A stretch of 64,000 nucleotides of DNA from Archegozetes longisetosus (Eukaryota; Arthropoda; Arachnida; Sarcoptiformes; Trhypochthoniidae). Position numbers and translations under genes: made by a program. The stretch spans positions 11,788,387-11,852,386 of the forward strand of contig JAEMBT020000006.1 in NCBI GenBank assembly GCA_018873245.2. Direction: 5' to 3'. The notes beneath the pieces are model-generated. The model saw only the letters and a program-made list of their open reading frames with translations, was not told the origin of the DNA and did no database searches. Each line of letters opens with the position of its first letter. Within the stretch, counting starts at the first letter, position 1. Below are positions 53,150 through 64,000 of this stretch, piece after piece.

Positions 53150-54480
53150 CTTTCTTAGCTTCTGGGGAGTGTAAAAATCAACCAATGGAGCGATACGATA
53201 CAGAGAAATCTCGTATTCGCTATTACATGGCACACTAGATCGTCTGTCTTTCGCCGTTGAGGCATGGTCAACTCTTAACATGCACTATCTCGGCATCTCA
53301 GTACATTAGATCAACCATGATTGGTAGATTCGTTCGCTTCTTCTCGACTTCGCACTAGTCACTGCCCTCACAGATGATGATCTATGCGTTGTTTGAGTCC
53401 GTTTGTCAAAAATAGGAGATCCTTCCAACCATTTGGCCATTACTATTGACAAAGGAACTAATAACGATAGTTTCTTAGCCCGCTTTAGTCGACCTTACTA
53501 GCGAGTGACACATTTTCCAGTATCGAACTGCATGTACCGTGTATCGAGCACTGAATGAACGTTTCTATCAAAGCCTTAATGAAAGTGTTCAAATTGGAGC
53601 CTTTAAAAGGTGAAGATTTGTATTAATCAGTCAATGATCAGTCATTTGAACTGCACCATGAAGCAGCGCAAGCTCTTGGTGAGGCTTCAAGACTCCACAT
53701 CGGTGTGAGAACCTGCTGGAACACTACACTTAGAATAATTGAGCGTATTTTAGAGCTGCGTGAACCACTCGAGATTTCGTCTAGCATAAGAAAGTTTAGA
53801 ACGTTTAAACTTTGCGAAAACGGTGCACAAGCTAAAATTTTCCAAAACTGCCAAGGACCATCTCTGCCGCTCCTCACCCAGTGCTTGCCACCGCCGTCCC
53901 TCCTTATAACAATTTGATGAATAAATTAAAAGATCCCAGCAACGATCCATTCTGATTGTGAAATTCTCCACAGCAGCCTTGGCTGCAATGTTCAAGCTTC
54001 GTAATTATTATACTAAAACCAGATGCAGAGAATTATACTGGTATTACTATACTTGATTCTTGTCTCAAACTCAACAATTACCGTATCCATGATTGGAAAT
54101 GCGAGTAGATTAACAATACAATATCCACTATTCAGAGAGCTTAATTGGCTACTTTTCAATTGCACCTTCGACTGATCTCCAGAATAAATTGACTATAGCA
54201 ATGATTGTGACGATTTGGTGGGTCAAGTATTCAAGTCCTTTTATTATTGAGAAAGACGAGTTTGGTAGTTACTTAAATTCTCCATTAGCCGCCTTGAAGA
54301 CAGACGTGCTGCAATGGTGGAAAATGAATGTTCTCGAATATCCTGGTCTTGCAATAATGGCCATTGATTGACTATTCCTGTGACGATTCCACTAGTTGAG
54401 AGTTGCCCATTTGGTACATAGAAGGCGTGGCTCTATGGTCAAGGAAAAAGTTCAGGCTTTCATTGTCTCAAATGTTGGCT
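53150..54480 (+). pseudogene. hAT-superfamily transposase relic
   Basis: Several reading-frame pieces in order match a hAT transposase. SFAVEAWSTLNMHYLGISVH (about 53249-53308) is the RNase H-like core entry. VRTCWNTTLRIIERILELRE (about 53703-53762) follows. Last is the C-terminal dimerisation motif: DEFGSYLNSPLAALKTDVL, QWWKMN, YPGLAIMAID (about 54256-54371). Stops and frame changes separate them, so it is non-functional. Terminal inverted repeats were not found, so the element borders are approximate. The GC content is above the surroundings. Confidence 0.75.
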
Positions 54481-54788
54481 AAAATATCTTTATCAGTAGG
54501 CAGTTATTAATCGCTAGCATTTTGACTGTATAAGTTTTACTATTTTGTAATCGCCAAATTATCCACTAAAAAGTTACTTTTTTCAATAGTTGCAGTGAAT
54601 TCTAGTCTTCAAGTAAGCTCGAGACGATTCCAAATTAAATTGCGACTTGAACGGACTCGACTCAAAAAGAGACGACTCGATTATTTCGATTTAAATTTGT
54701 TCCGAATCGACTCGAACTTTATTTTTACGGAGCACAAATCAGAATATTAATTGGTAATCTCTTGACTTACGGAGGTGTTAAGAAACCT

Positions 54789-54790
<2 letters not shown>

Positions 54791-54831
<41 letters not shown>
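54791..54831. repeat. (GA)n microsatellite
   Basis: About 20 uninterrupted GA dinucleotides. They lie between the hAT relic and the second mariner relic and directly after a cluster rich in CGACTCGA-like words (54620-54720). Confidence 0.95.
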
Positions 54832-54832
<1 letters not shown>

Positions 54833-54839
54833 AAAAATA

Positions 54840-55640
54840 ACACAACTCGACATATGGTTGGGCTATTGGAGGAAATCATGGTTAAAGACACGGAGAATGA
54901 TAAAGTTATTAAGACGAGTGACAAGAGAACTTGGAATTACAAATAACAACGCATACATAAATCTTAAAAAGATCTTAATTTTCATCTATATCAACCGACC
55001 ACTATCCATCACCTTAATGAAGACGATCCAGAATCTTTTATTAGGTTTTTGCGCCTTTACTCGAGATGCAAAATAAATACAAGGTGTTTGTAGACGAAAT
55101 AATTAGGTCAAGCGAATCTTTGTACTTAGTTGATGGTCATGTAAACAGACAGCACTGTTTACTGATTATTGATCATCAAATCCAAATATTGTTTTTGATT
55201 AGTATATAGTTTAGTGTACGTGTGGTTCCATATTCTTTCTATGGGACTGTTAATGCTTAATCTTTCTTAAGTTATCAAATGAATATCTTTGGCCTGAGAT
55301 TTCTACTAAAGTTGCTGAAGACCGACTTGGGTTTCAATAGGACGGTACTCCTGTACGCCTCTCGTATTGTGCGACAGTAGTTAGATTCTCACTTCCTCAG
55401 AAACTGGGTTGGGTGACAGTCAGATATGCCCTGGCCATCTCGATCACCCAACCTGACAACTGTCGAATTTTCCTTTTGAGGTATTTAAAGAATAAAGTAT
55501 ATCGGAGATAAATAACAGACATTGGAACACTTAAAGAATGTATAAGAGAAGAGCTTAATGAAAACTTGAAGGAATCATAAAGAATGTGTTGTTCGATATC
55601 AAGTATTGTATTGAGCACATTGTCTGGTGTTTCCATTCAA
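54840..55640 (+). pseudogene. Second mariner-like transposase relic, heavily decayed
   Basis: Order and wording follow the same HTH/DD-x-D mariner group as the element at 44191. HHLNEDDPESFIRFLRL (about 55005-55055) precedes the first catalytic region. A QQDGTPV-like phrase near 55337 corresponds to the second Asp, though its first residues need a frame correction. WPSRSPNL (about 55432-55455), reading through to LKNKVYRR, corresponds to the third Asp region with Asp replaced by Asn. Stops are frequent. No ends were defined. Confidence 0.6.
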
Positions 55641-56495
55641 ATTGTTTTCGCTAATCAGTAATGGAGTCATAAAATACCATCATTATCTTTCAAAAGTGCT
55701 TAATTGTTTTTATTTTTTCTAAGACTAGAAAACTGAGTTCAAATAATTAAAAATATTTAGATATATTTCTCGTATTTAAAGTTCTGAAACTGGCTATATA
55801 TTCGAACTCAGCGAATTGAGGCCTATAAAATGATACTAAAATCAGCTGGGCCCAAAAATATTATCCTCCTTTACTCATTATTAAAGATTAAACCTTTTCA
55901 TAATAAGTGAAATCCTTATCACCTGCTAATCTAATGATAAAACTAATGAGTGCAAGTCTAATTATTAGAATAATTTTTATGTTAATCAAAAATTATTAAT
56001 TTCGAATATCTTTAACTAGGGTTGAGAATGATTTTTTTTCAGAAAGCCGTGTCTTTACTTAACTTACCAGCAAAATTAGTCAATCGAATAAACTAATTAC
56101 TAATTAAGTCTTATTATTCAACAGATATTGAGATTTCAAAGCCCAACATAAAAAGATTCGGATGAATCAAGCTATTTATGAACATTTAAATGATCATTAG
56201 ATAATAATTTTGAACTAGTAGCCTTTTGGTGTCTTGAAGGTCTTTTATCAATTGCAGCTAGATAAATTAAAGCATAGTGCCAAATATTAAATTAATAGAT
56301 TAAATTTTTAAAAATTATTTTTAGTTCACAAAGTCCTAACAATAAGCTTAGTTTCACTACAAAATATAACAGCTTAGAAATGTGTAAACTGCTTCACTGA
56401 AGTCAACGTGAAATAAATTCAACCAATAAATAGTATCAGAAGCAGTGCTTCACATTGTCATCAGCTTCTTGAAAGATTTCTGTCAATTAAAACTA
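55641..56495. other. Intergenic region before the orphan gene
   Basis: AT-rich, non-coding, unique-looking. A CAATAAATAG stretch near 56423 is the only promoter-like word before the ATG at 56496. Confidence 0.35.
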
Positions 56496-56990
56496 ATGAA
56501 CTTTATTATTGAACAATTGAGACCAAGAAAAAGAAAGAAAACAAGAAAACAGGACAACGAAGAACCAAACAAAATAATTGGAGGTATCGGAACAACAGAA
56601 GGACGCATTTGGATCGCATATCAAAATAAACGTATCGTCAGTAAAGCCATTGTCAAAAGAGATGAAGACACACATATTTCAGCGCCAACTGATGCCCTCA
56701 GAGATCTAGAAAGAGGTCCAACTGGCAACCATGACATTATGATCAGCAAAAGCGGTACCGTCCAACTGCTATACTGTCATCAAATTGTGTCTGAAGTGAC
56801 TGATGGCGCAAATGTGACTCTCTGTGGACGAACTTTTATAGTTTTTGGAGATTTAGAACAATATGACGAAGACTTGGAAGAATATGAATTAGAAAGAGAT
56901 GAACACCTGAGACTAAACGCTGGAACCATTAGAGTTAGGGTAAGCGCTGCCAGACATGAGGTTTATATTAATCAAAAAATTCAACTGTAA
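56496..56990 (+). CDS. Orphan protein of 164 residues, basic head and acidic tail region
   Basis: Intronless, starting at ATG 56496; the open frame reaches back to 56445 only through a GTG. I do not recognise it. The N-terminus has a strongly basic RPRKRKKTRK, which looks like a nuclear or nucleolar signal or a nucleic-acid contact. The middle (KIIGGIGTTEGRIWIAYQN to LCGRTFIVFGD) alternates polar and hydrophobic residues like a beta-rich domain. Then come an acidic stretch (DLEQYDEDLEEYELERDE) and a basic end (IRVRVSAARHEVYINQKI). No signal peptide or membrane segment. Codon use is coding-like with no internal lesion, and AATAAA follows at 57075-57080. It could be a lineage-specific gene or a domesticated viral or transposon protein; I have no motif evidence for either. 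Confidence 0.6.
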   Translation: MNFIIEQLRPRKRKKTRKQDNEEPNKIIGGIGTTEGRIWIAYQNKRIVSKAIVKRDEDTHISAPTDALRDLERGPTGNHDIMISKSGTVQLLYCHQIVSEVTDGANVTLCGRTFIVFGDLEQYDEDLEEYELERDEHLRLNAGTIRVRVSAARHEVYINQKIQL

Positions 56991-57615
56991 TCTGGTCTAT
57001 ATTTAGATCTGAAGTACAGATGTAGGCTTTAGTTTAATCAAATAGAATTGGAGTTTCATATGGATATAATCTTAAATAAATTGAAATCTTGGGTTAAAGA
57101 TAAAATTGGGAAATCATATTGAATCAGTAGACTTTTAGTATGAAAAGACAAGATTTCTGACTAATAAGCTTATTTAGTTAAATGTAACACCGTTAGATTT
57201 GCTAATTTTTGTCTAGAACATTAAATTTATTGTAAGTTTAGTCATTGATTCTTGAACAATGTGATTTTTAAACTGTATTTAAAATGTTTGTCAAAGGATC
57301 AGATTAGATTTGAGTCAAGAACAGTTCGTAATTGGTTAGTTCTAGTGAATTTAACAATCGAAATAGTATCTATAAATACGATTATTAACACAACTTATAT
57401 TAATCTACACACAAACACTTTTATCATAAAATTGTTACTTTAAAAGCTTATAAAACTAAATAAACTAAGAAATAACGCTATTCTTCGCATGTAATGCGTA
57501 TGGTTAGGCTCATAGAAAAAAGAATAAAATTGATGAATACTTAATGTTGATCAAAGTCACTTTTATATATACGGAAGACTTTATGAAAGATATCATTAAT
57601 TTATAAATATTGATA
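56991..57615. other. 3' flank of the orphan gene
   Basis: AT-rich and non-coding apart from the AATAAA at 57075-57080. The ORF at 57252-57443 has no recognisable content. Confidence 0.4.
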
Positions 57616-58229
57616 CAGTATAATCCCGCTAATACGAACTGCTATATAACGAAGTTTCGTTATAATGAAGCAACTGATTCGGTCCCCGCAAAGACCTCAC
57701 TAGAATAGTGTTAAAATTAACTCGTTAATACGAAGTTCGTATTAAGGAATCCCCGTTATAAGTTTGTTTTATTGTCCCCATAGTATAAATTACCACTCCT
57801 TTATAACGAAGTTCACTGGTTTTATGGTTTTAAATTATTTAAATTTGAATTGCCACCTATATTTTTCGTTATCAAATAAATTGTAAACAATACTATTTGT
57901 CGGCATTTGCTTTTCATTAAATCATGATAATTGTGTAAACATTCAACTGATCTGCGATAAAATATCTAAAATTAAACGTAAACCAATTTCATTAGAGGAT
58001 AAAATCGCTATAATTAATGATACGGGCAGCAGTATGCAAAGGATTCAGTGTTTGATATAAACTCAGACTGCACAACACTAACAACAGTTGACAACTAAAC
58101 AATGTAGACAAGTGTATACAAACATTTATAGAAAAATAGAACAAGAAAGCCTAACTCATCATGACGAAGTTCCGTTAATACGAAGTGATTGTCCGGTCCG
58201 TTCGACTTCGTATTAACGGGGTCACACTG
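57616..58229 (+). mobile_element. Tigger/pogo-type deletion derivative, copy 1
   Basis: 614 bp flanked by TA. The left end is CAGTATAATCCCGCTAATAC; the right end, complemented, is CAGTGTGACCCCGTTAATAC. Inside, 57962-58036 encodes a pogo-type N-terminus (SKIKRKPISLEDKIAIINDT), the helix-turn-helix start shared with CENP-B-like proteins, but the expected ATG is ATA. The rest of the transposase is deleted. Subterminal palindromic words (TACGAAGTTCGTA) are frequent. A second copy lies at 62818-63166. Confidence 0.75.
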
Positions 58230-58231
58230 TA

Positions 58232-59804
58232 TTTTACTAAATTTTATGACAATTTAAAACAAAATTTGTACTTTCGAGTCTCGAGTGCACTCTATCAAGA
58301 TTATCTCTCGTAACGATCACTACTTATTATCGCTTTAATAAAAAAAATAAAAGTTCAATTAATATTAGAAAATTAAAATTAGAAAATCAAATTAGAAACC
58401 TATTCGAAGACTATTTCAAAGGTTTTGTTTTTCAAACATGTATTGTACGGTAAGCACTATTGTTAGATTGTTTAGAATCGATTTTTCTGATAACTTTCAA
58501 TGTTAATGATTTTATGAATTTTGACTTACGATTTTCATATAAATTAAAACAATATTTTCATTAGCTTCAATTAAGTCAACACATGGCTCAAGTTTTTCAA
58601 TTTCAGATTGAGTATCAATTATAGACCGAACGTTGATCACGAATTATGAGTCGATGCTTTACAGATATACGATTCAATTCTTACGAGAAATCTCATCTTG
58701 ACGTCATTAAATTTAAATATTTATAATTCATATCACAATCTATGACTAAACTTTAAGCAAATTTGACCTAAATTCAGAATTTTTGTTAGAATATAATATT
58801 CTTCTAATCTATTTTATGTCCTAAATTTATAGAATTGATTGTCCATCATAAAAGGAACTTGGAAAATTGAAAATTTTAAATTCATTGAATTTTTTGTAAC
58901 CTTTATATAATAATATTGTGCTAATTGCTCAGTATTAAACTTTCATTGAGCAATGATTCAAAGAAAGTATTAGCCTTTAATTGTGACTGTTTTTCTCATT
59001 AAAGTTCTTCATACTTTTAATCATTAAATCATGTTTATGTTTAGGATGACCAGACGTCTTGCAATTTTTGGTATTTTGTGCAAATCAAGAAAATTTCTTC
59101 TGAAATTAAACTTCTTTTGAATTGAATTATTCAATATTTAGTTCTATCTTAATGTTGAAACGTTTTAAAACCGCTTTATATGAGCCAATAGTGCAAAATA
59201 TTTTATTTAAACTAAACCTCATTAGACTATAAGCATGTTATTTATAGCTAGATCATAGAAAATATCAAATTTCTACGAAGACACCGTTTAAGAAATAGTA
59301 AACTATAATAAATTCCATAAACTATCACTCGTTGAGCTGAACTGAACTGAGCTGTCTATCAATAATAATCATAAACAGTATAAATACGATAACTGATTCA
59401 TTACAGAAAAGTAACAGAATTACAACTAAATATTTTTGACTTAGATAACAAATATTACTTATTTATAAAAGTCCAAAAGTCAAATGTAGGTCCTTCATAA
59501 TTTTAGTTTTATAAAATCAATTTTATAATCAAGTAAATCAATTCGTTTCTATTTGTTCATGTATACACATAACAAAGTAATAAGTTTGAAATGAACTTTA
59601 TATTCTCTTAAAATTAGTCCGTCAATGGTTTGAAAATTTCAATTTGAATACAGGTTTTTGTACTTAAAAATAATAAAAATTTATTTCGTATTAATAAGAA
59701 TAAAAATTTCAAAATTCAATCAAATTTTAGTCAATTTATTAGAATAGATTATATATGATTGATAAAAATTTGATTGCATAGATAGGATAGAAATTGAACA
59801 GGTT
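58232..59804. other. Intergenic region 3' of the ELOVL6-type gene
   Basis: AT-rich, non-coding. A TTTATT near 59687 may be the minus-strand poly(A) signal of the elongase. Nothing else recognised. Confidence 0.35.
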
Positions 59805-61635
59805 TTACTGCATTTTTTTGTCAATACTTTCAACATTGTTATTATTTAGGTCTTTAGAATGACCAGAGTTGTTGTTCTCATGTGAAAAAGTGATGTTCTT
59901 TGAACCTGGTTTAAGTAAATAAGATCTAATGAAGAAATTAACAAATAGTATAAAAAACAATGAATAGAGGGAAAAACCACTTAATGCAACTGATGGTGAC
60001 AAATCGCATGCAATGCCTGAAGTTTTGAATTGAATAACTCGCAGATTGATATAAAGACCGAAAACCATTTGTAATATTTGCAGAGAAGTTATCGATATGT
60101 TAACTGCCCGCGGAACTGAGAGACGAAAGGCCCTCAGAGCATAATAGCTATACATTAATGAATGTATGATAAAATTCATGTTAACCATCCATCGAGCAGT
60201 TGCCGGAACGTCAGCGAACACATACCAAGAATAACATAGAGTTAGACAATGATGTATCCAATGAAGAGTTATTAACTTGTGTTTACGTAATACTATGAAT
60301 ATTGTGTCAATCAATTCCAAGGCTTTCGATAATACGAAGAACAAATACCACAGATTTAGACGCCAATCCTGTCAGAAGATTGAGTTTTAAATTATTGCTA
60401 ATTTTGATGCAGATGCAATGTTGGGTTTTAGGGATTTCGTGGAGTTTGATTTTGATTTTGAAATGAAGTAAAAGAAATTGTAAGATTTTTTATTTGGTCG
60501 AATCTGTGATACTGTGTGCTATCTGTAATATTATTTCAACAGAAGATAGTACACAATAGCACTGAAACTGTCGTCTCAAAATTAGTTGTACAACTTTATA
60601 ATAAATGCTTGTTTATCACATCAGAAAGATTTAAATCAGTTCGATATCAATTCAAATCTTATTTATTAGCCTCAAAATTTAATTAACCTGATTTATATCA
60701 TTTATTATGCCTCGACTTAAGGAAACTCAATAATTATTTTGAATGTGCAAATCATTATAAATTTGCTCATAGATCCAAAAAAAATCTTTCAAGTTCGAAG
60801 TATGAACTTGAAAAAGTAATTTTCATTAGAATGTTTATGAAAGTTAAATCAATTTGAATGAGTAAATAGAAGTAAGTATTTAAGTCCTATTTAGTGCTCT
60901 CTTTTTTCAGACCTAGTTTTAATTCACTGAACCTAAAATAATTTTGTAAATTTGATATCATACTCAAACTTTTAAATTAAGTTCAAGTTCAAAATCACAG
61001 TTATTTAATAGATAAAAATTCAACATAAAAGCTCAGGAACTTCAGGTACTTTTCAAATGTGAAAAATCATTAGAATGTTGATCTTTAATTTGTATGAGGT
61101 CTAAGTCTATGAGACATTCAAATCTAGTAATTTAGGATAGCCATATAATTAAACATTTATTTCATAATTAACTAAGGCTCTAATGTGATCGCGTTAATTA
61201 TCTATAAGAAAGTAGTATAAGAAAAATATGACTCACTTTATAATAACTGGAATCACAAAACGAAGCGGTAAACCCTTTATTAACTAATATATCAATAAAT
61301 TCTGGTAAACATCGAACCACTCCTAAAATTGAGAACAGAGCCAAAGTTGAACTCCAGAGAGCCATTGAAATACGAAGATTGAAAGCATTTCGAGATTTGA
61401 TCCATTTTTTCAGAGCCAAAATCACAATAATGTATACGATCGATAAGTACACGGAATAATGCCATTTCTGTTGCATAAACCAATGAATATCATCGCCATA
61501 CGGTTTAATTGATTCCTCCAATTCAGTTGTAAACGGTATATAAGATAAACCAGCAAATTTCTGCCAGTCATTTGACCATTTGTTCGGATCACGACTTATT
61601 ATATGAAAATTGTGATGACGGATGTCTTTAAACAT
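59805..61635 (-). CDS. ELOVL6-type fatty acid elongase
   Basis: Two exons: 61635-61237 and 60368-59805. The 868-nt GT-AG intron is in phase 0; product 320 residues. The protein has several membrane segments and the elongase hallmarks: VLSKALELIDTIFIVLRK, the catalytic HWIHH box (residues 169-173), NFIIHSLMYSYYALRAF and TSLQILQMVFGLYINL. The wording around LALWSSTLALFSILGVVR and LTLCYSWY is that of ELOVL3/6, which elongate saturated C12-C16 acyl-CoAs in the ER. Compared with the usual 265 residues it has an N-terminal extension and a C-terminal Asn/Ser-rich tail (NNNSGHSKDLNNNN). It is not a close paralogue of the elongase at 49 kb, so the two are not a recent tandem pair. Confidence 0.92.
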
Positions 61636-62817
61636 TTTACTTCAGTCTAACTGAAAAAATACAAGTTTATTTTTGATAAAAAGTATAAGCAATTTACGAA
61701 ATGAAAATATTTATACTTATTTTTCTGCCAGTTATGAAATTAATAAGTAAGCTAAAAGTTTATAAATGTTGATAGAAGAATATTTCTTTCTACTTAATCG
61801 AACTCAATGAAAACTTTGGAATTAAATGGGACCTCAAATAGCTTTTGACTCTTTAAATAGACTGTAATTAATTCATATGTAAATGATTGTTGTCTTCTAA
61901 TGACCTATAGTGTGTCAGACAAAGCTTGAGGATAAAATTGTTATTAAAGAAGAGTTTTTAAAAATATAATTATCTAGTATTTCCAGACTTCAATCTTTTT
62001 AACTAGATATTAAATCTTTACTGAGATGTTCTTTACTGTTAGTAATTATTCTTATCGAGATTTGCAACTCTCGTCAGTACTAAAAATATAATTTATAAAC
62101 AATTTAATTAGACATTGAATATAAAATAACATGACTAGAAATAACATCGAAGTTTCGAAACGTTTTCTAAATTTCCATTTCGTAATTATCTCAGAAAATA
62201 AATTTCAACTTTCTAAAGATAATAAACTAAATTTTCGAGCGAAAAATTTTCAAATATTTAATAGATTAAAACTGAACATGAAATATAAAAAGAAATTAAT
62301 TTCCGAAATAAACTTCTTTTCTAATTAATCCTAATATATTAAGAGATTGACAGATTAATATCTATTAATTTAGATATTTTTAATCTATCGTATTCTTATT
62401 GGCATGTGATATAAGGGTTTTCATTGGTAATTTCTCGTTAATTTCATTATTATCATTACATTACTATTTATATTATGAATCTATTGGTTTCTTAATAAAC
62501 ACTTAAATGTATTTTCCTTTAAAAATAAAATGGTATTCTTCCGCATTATTAAAACTTTCGAAACAAGGTTTTGAAACTACACGTAAATAATTAAAATTAT
62601 AATCGTATAATTACACGCAACACTATATAGTATATCTTAATATTTTGTAAAATTCAAGGCAGTATAAGCAAAATACATATTCTAAAATTAAATTTCACTT
62701 CGAGACAAAAGGAATATTTGAGATCAAAATTTTCATTTCAGTGTATTGTGCAATTTGCTATATTTTTCTAGTTTCCTATACTCATGAATACGAGAGCTGA
62801 ATATGAATTCTTACATA
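61636..62817. other. Promoter side of the ELOVL6-type gene and flanking AT-rich DNA
   Basis: Non-coding. The ORF at 62131-62328 lacks any family feature and its lysine/asparagine-rich content is what AT-rich DNA gives by chance. Confidence 0.4.
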
Positions 62818-63166
62818 CAGTATAATCCCGCTAATACGAACTCCTATATAACGAAGTTTCATTATAACGAAGCAACTGATTCGGTCCCCGCAAAGACCTC
62901 ATTAGAATAGTGTTAAAATTAACTCGTTAATACGAACTTCGTATTAAGAATCCCAGTTATAACGAAGTTTGTTTTATGGTGTAGTGTAAATTACTACTCC
63001 TTTATAACAAAGTTCACAGGTTTTAAATTATTTAAATTTGAATTGCCACCTATATTTTTCGTTATCAAATAAATTGTAAACAATACTATTTATCGGTATT
63101 TGCTTTTCATTAAATTATGATAATTGTGTAAAAATTCAACTGATCCGCGATAAAATATCTAAAATT
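62818..63166 (+). mobile_element. Tigger/pogo-type element, copy 2, interrupted
   Basis: Begins after TA with the same end as copy 1 and follows it for about 350 bases with high similarity, up to AAAATATCTAAAATT, just where the transposase start codons lie. There it stops abruptly at a different repeat element (63167 onward). The right half is not in the window. Confidence 0.75.
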
Positions 63167-64000
63167 GGCTAGACTTCGAAATGGCTAATTTCATAATGTC
63201 TAATTTCATAATGGCTAATTTCAGAATGGCTAATCCCTATTTTGAATCCCCTAGTAACTGATTGTCTGAATGATTATCCCATTTTTCAAATTTAGGAATA
63301 ACCTAGAAAAAATCTTTTGAATTAGTAATATTGAAAATTTAAGCTAACAACGTGTTCAGCGTTTTTAAATTCACTTTTCTTTTCAAAGAGATCTAAATGA
63401 AATTTCACAAATACCAAAGCATTCTCTTAGGACTAATATACGATTTGTTATTTTAAGCCTTACATTTGAGCATCAAAACCTATATGTTAAGACATATATA
63501 CACATAAGTTTTGATTTCAGCTAATTACTGAACTTTTAACTAATTTTCATTCATATCGAATCGCACTGAAGTTGAGCTAAAAGTTTGGTAAACATGAATA
63601 GTTGAGTCAGTTTATAAACTGTTAATAATCTAAATAGCCTTCAATTTAAAGTGGTGTTCAATACTGCCAGTTTCTTCAAGTTTCCTCAGATAAAGCAGTT
63701 AGCTCGTTATTATATTTGTAATTTTAATTAAATGAGATTAATTTTAACTTTAAAACAATGAAATTAGAATTGCTTTTACTATTCTATGTGCTCTTTTATG
63801 CGCTATATTATAATTAGTAGCAGTAGCAGTATAATAGTATACAATACGATTACCAGCTAAACTTACTGAACTATTACTCTAATCTATTAAACTTAGTATA
63901 TTTATACTGATTAAAAAGGGCAAAATCTGCAAATAGAGACAGAAAACAGGGTTTAGCCAATATGAAATTAGCCATTTAGAAATTAGCCATTCTGAAATTA
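63167..64000. mobile_element. Second foldback-like element with 15-bp arrays (right end cut by window)
   Basis: The left terminal array 63167-63238 has about four units of the type ATAATGGCTAATTTC. The right array starts at about 63957 with inverted units (TTAGCCATTTAGAAA and variants) and runs off the window. The interior of about 715 bases is AT-rich, without an ORF or transposase. The element sits inside Tigger copy 2. The layout is the same as the element at 14749, but the unit is different. Confidence 0.6.

Noticed and set aside
53638..53995. Minus-strand ORFs in the hAT region
   Set aside because: They are antisense to the recognisable hAT reading frame and have no own features.

Overview
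This window looks like nuclear DNA from an arthropod, most likely an acariform mite. It is strongly AT-rich, its genes have spliceosomal GT-AG introns (59 nt to over 3 kb), and the gene set is animal: Sec13, a two-domain galectin, a copine, a TIMP-like NTR protein, a RING-CH ligase, an F-box protein, a tropomyosin-type exon, a GH31 alpha-glucosidase, two 7-TM chemoreceptor-like genes, a CYP3-clan P450 and two ELOVL elongases. The mite assignment is an inference. It rests on the tropomyosin exon wording (AEGEVAAL, as in mite tropomyosins), the expanded receptor family and the general gene style. No rRNA, tRNA, CRISPR or prokaryotic feature was seen.

Layout. 0-14 kb holds compact genes with few or no introns: the tail of an unknown + strand gene, sec13 (-), galectin (+), copine (-), a secreted TIMP-like protein (+) tail-to-tail with a MARCH-type ligase (-), and an F-box gene (+). 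14-25 kb is gene-poor. It holds a terminally repetitive mobile element (14749-15434, with a 9-bp target duplication) and a split gene joining a novel head exon to a canonical 134-nt tropomyosin exon. 25-31.6 kb is a ten-exon GH31 alpha-glucosidase that can be joined in frame throughout. 32-37 kb is a tandem pair of chemoreceptor-like genes. One carries a deleted mariner-like element in its intron and the other has a one-base frameshift. 40.8-42.7 kb is a five-exon P450. 44-56 kb is dominated by transposon relics (a mariner with an intron, a hAT relic, a second mariner relic, a long hairpin) around one ELOVL gene. 56.5 kb holds an intact orphan ORF. 57-64 kb holds an ELOVL6-type gene, two Tigger/pogo-type deletion derivatives and a second terminally repetitive element that runs off the window.

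There is no operon logic. The genes are unrelated housekeeping or family members. The shared themes are lipid metabolism (two unrelated ELOVL paralogues), digestion or lysosomal glycan hydrolysis (GH31), detoxification (P450) and chemosensation (receptor pair). The most unusual material is in the mobile elements: two different elements built on inverted arrays of 15-bp units, and several internally deleted Tc1/mariner/pogo derivatives that still carry recognisable transposase ends. Exon joins were worked out by hand from reading frame, GT-AG signals and family alignment, and were not tested against transcripts.
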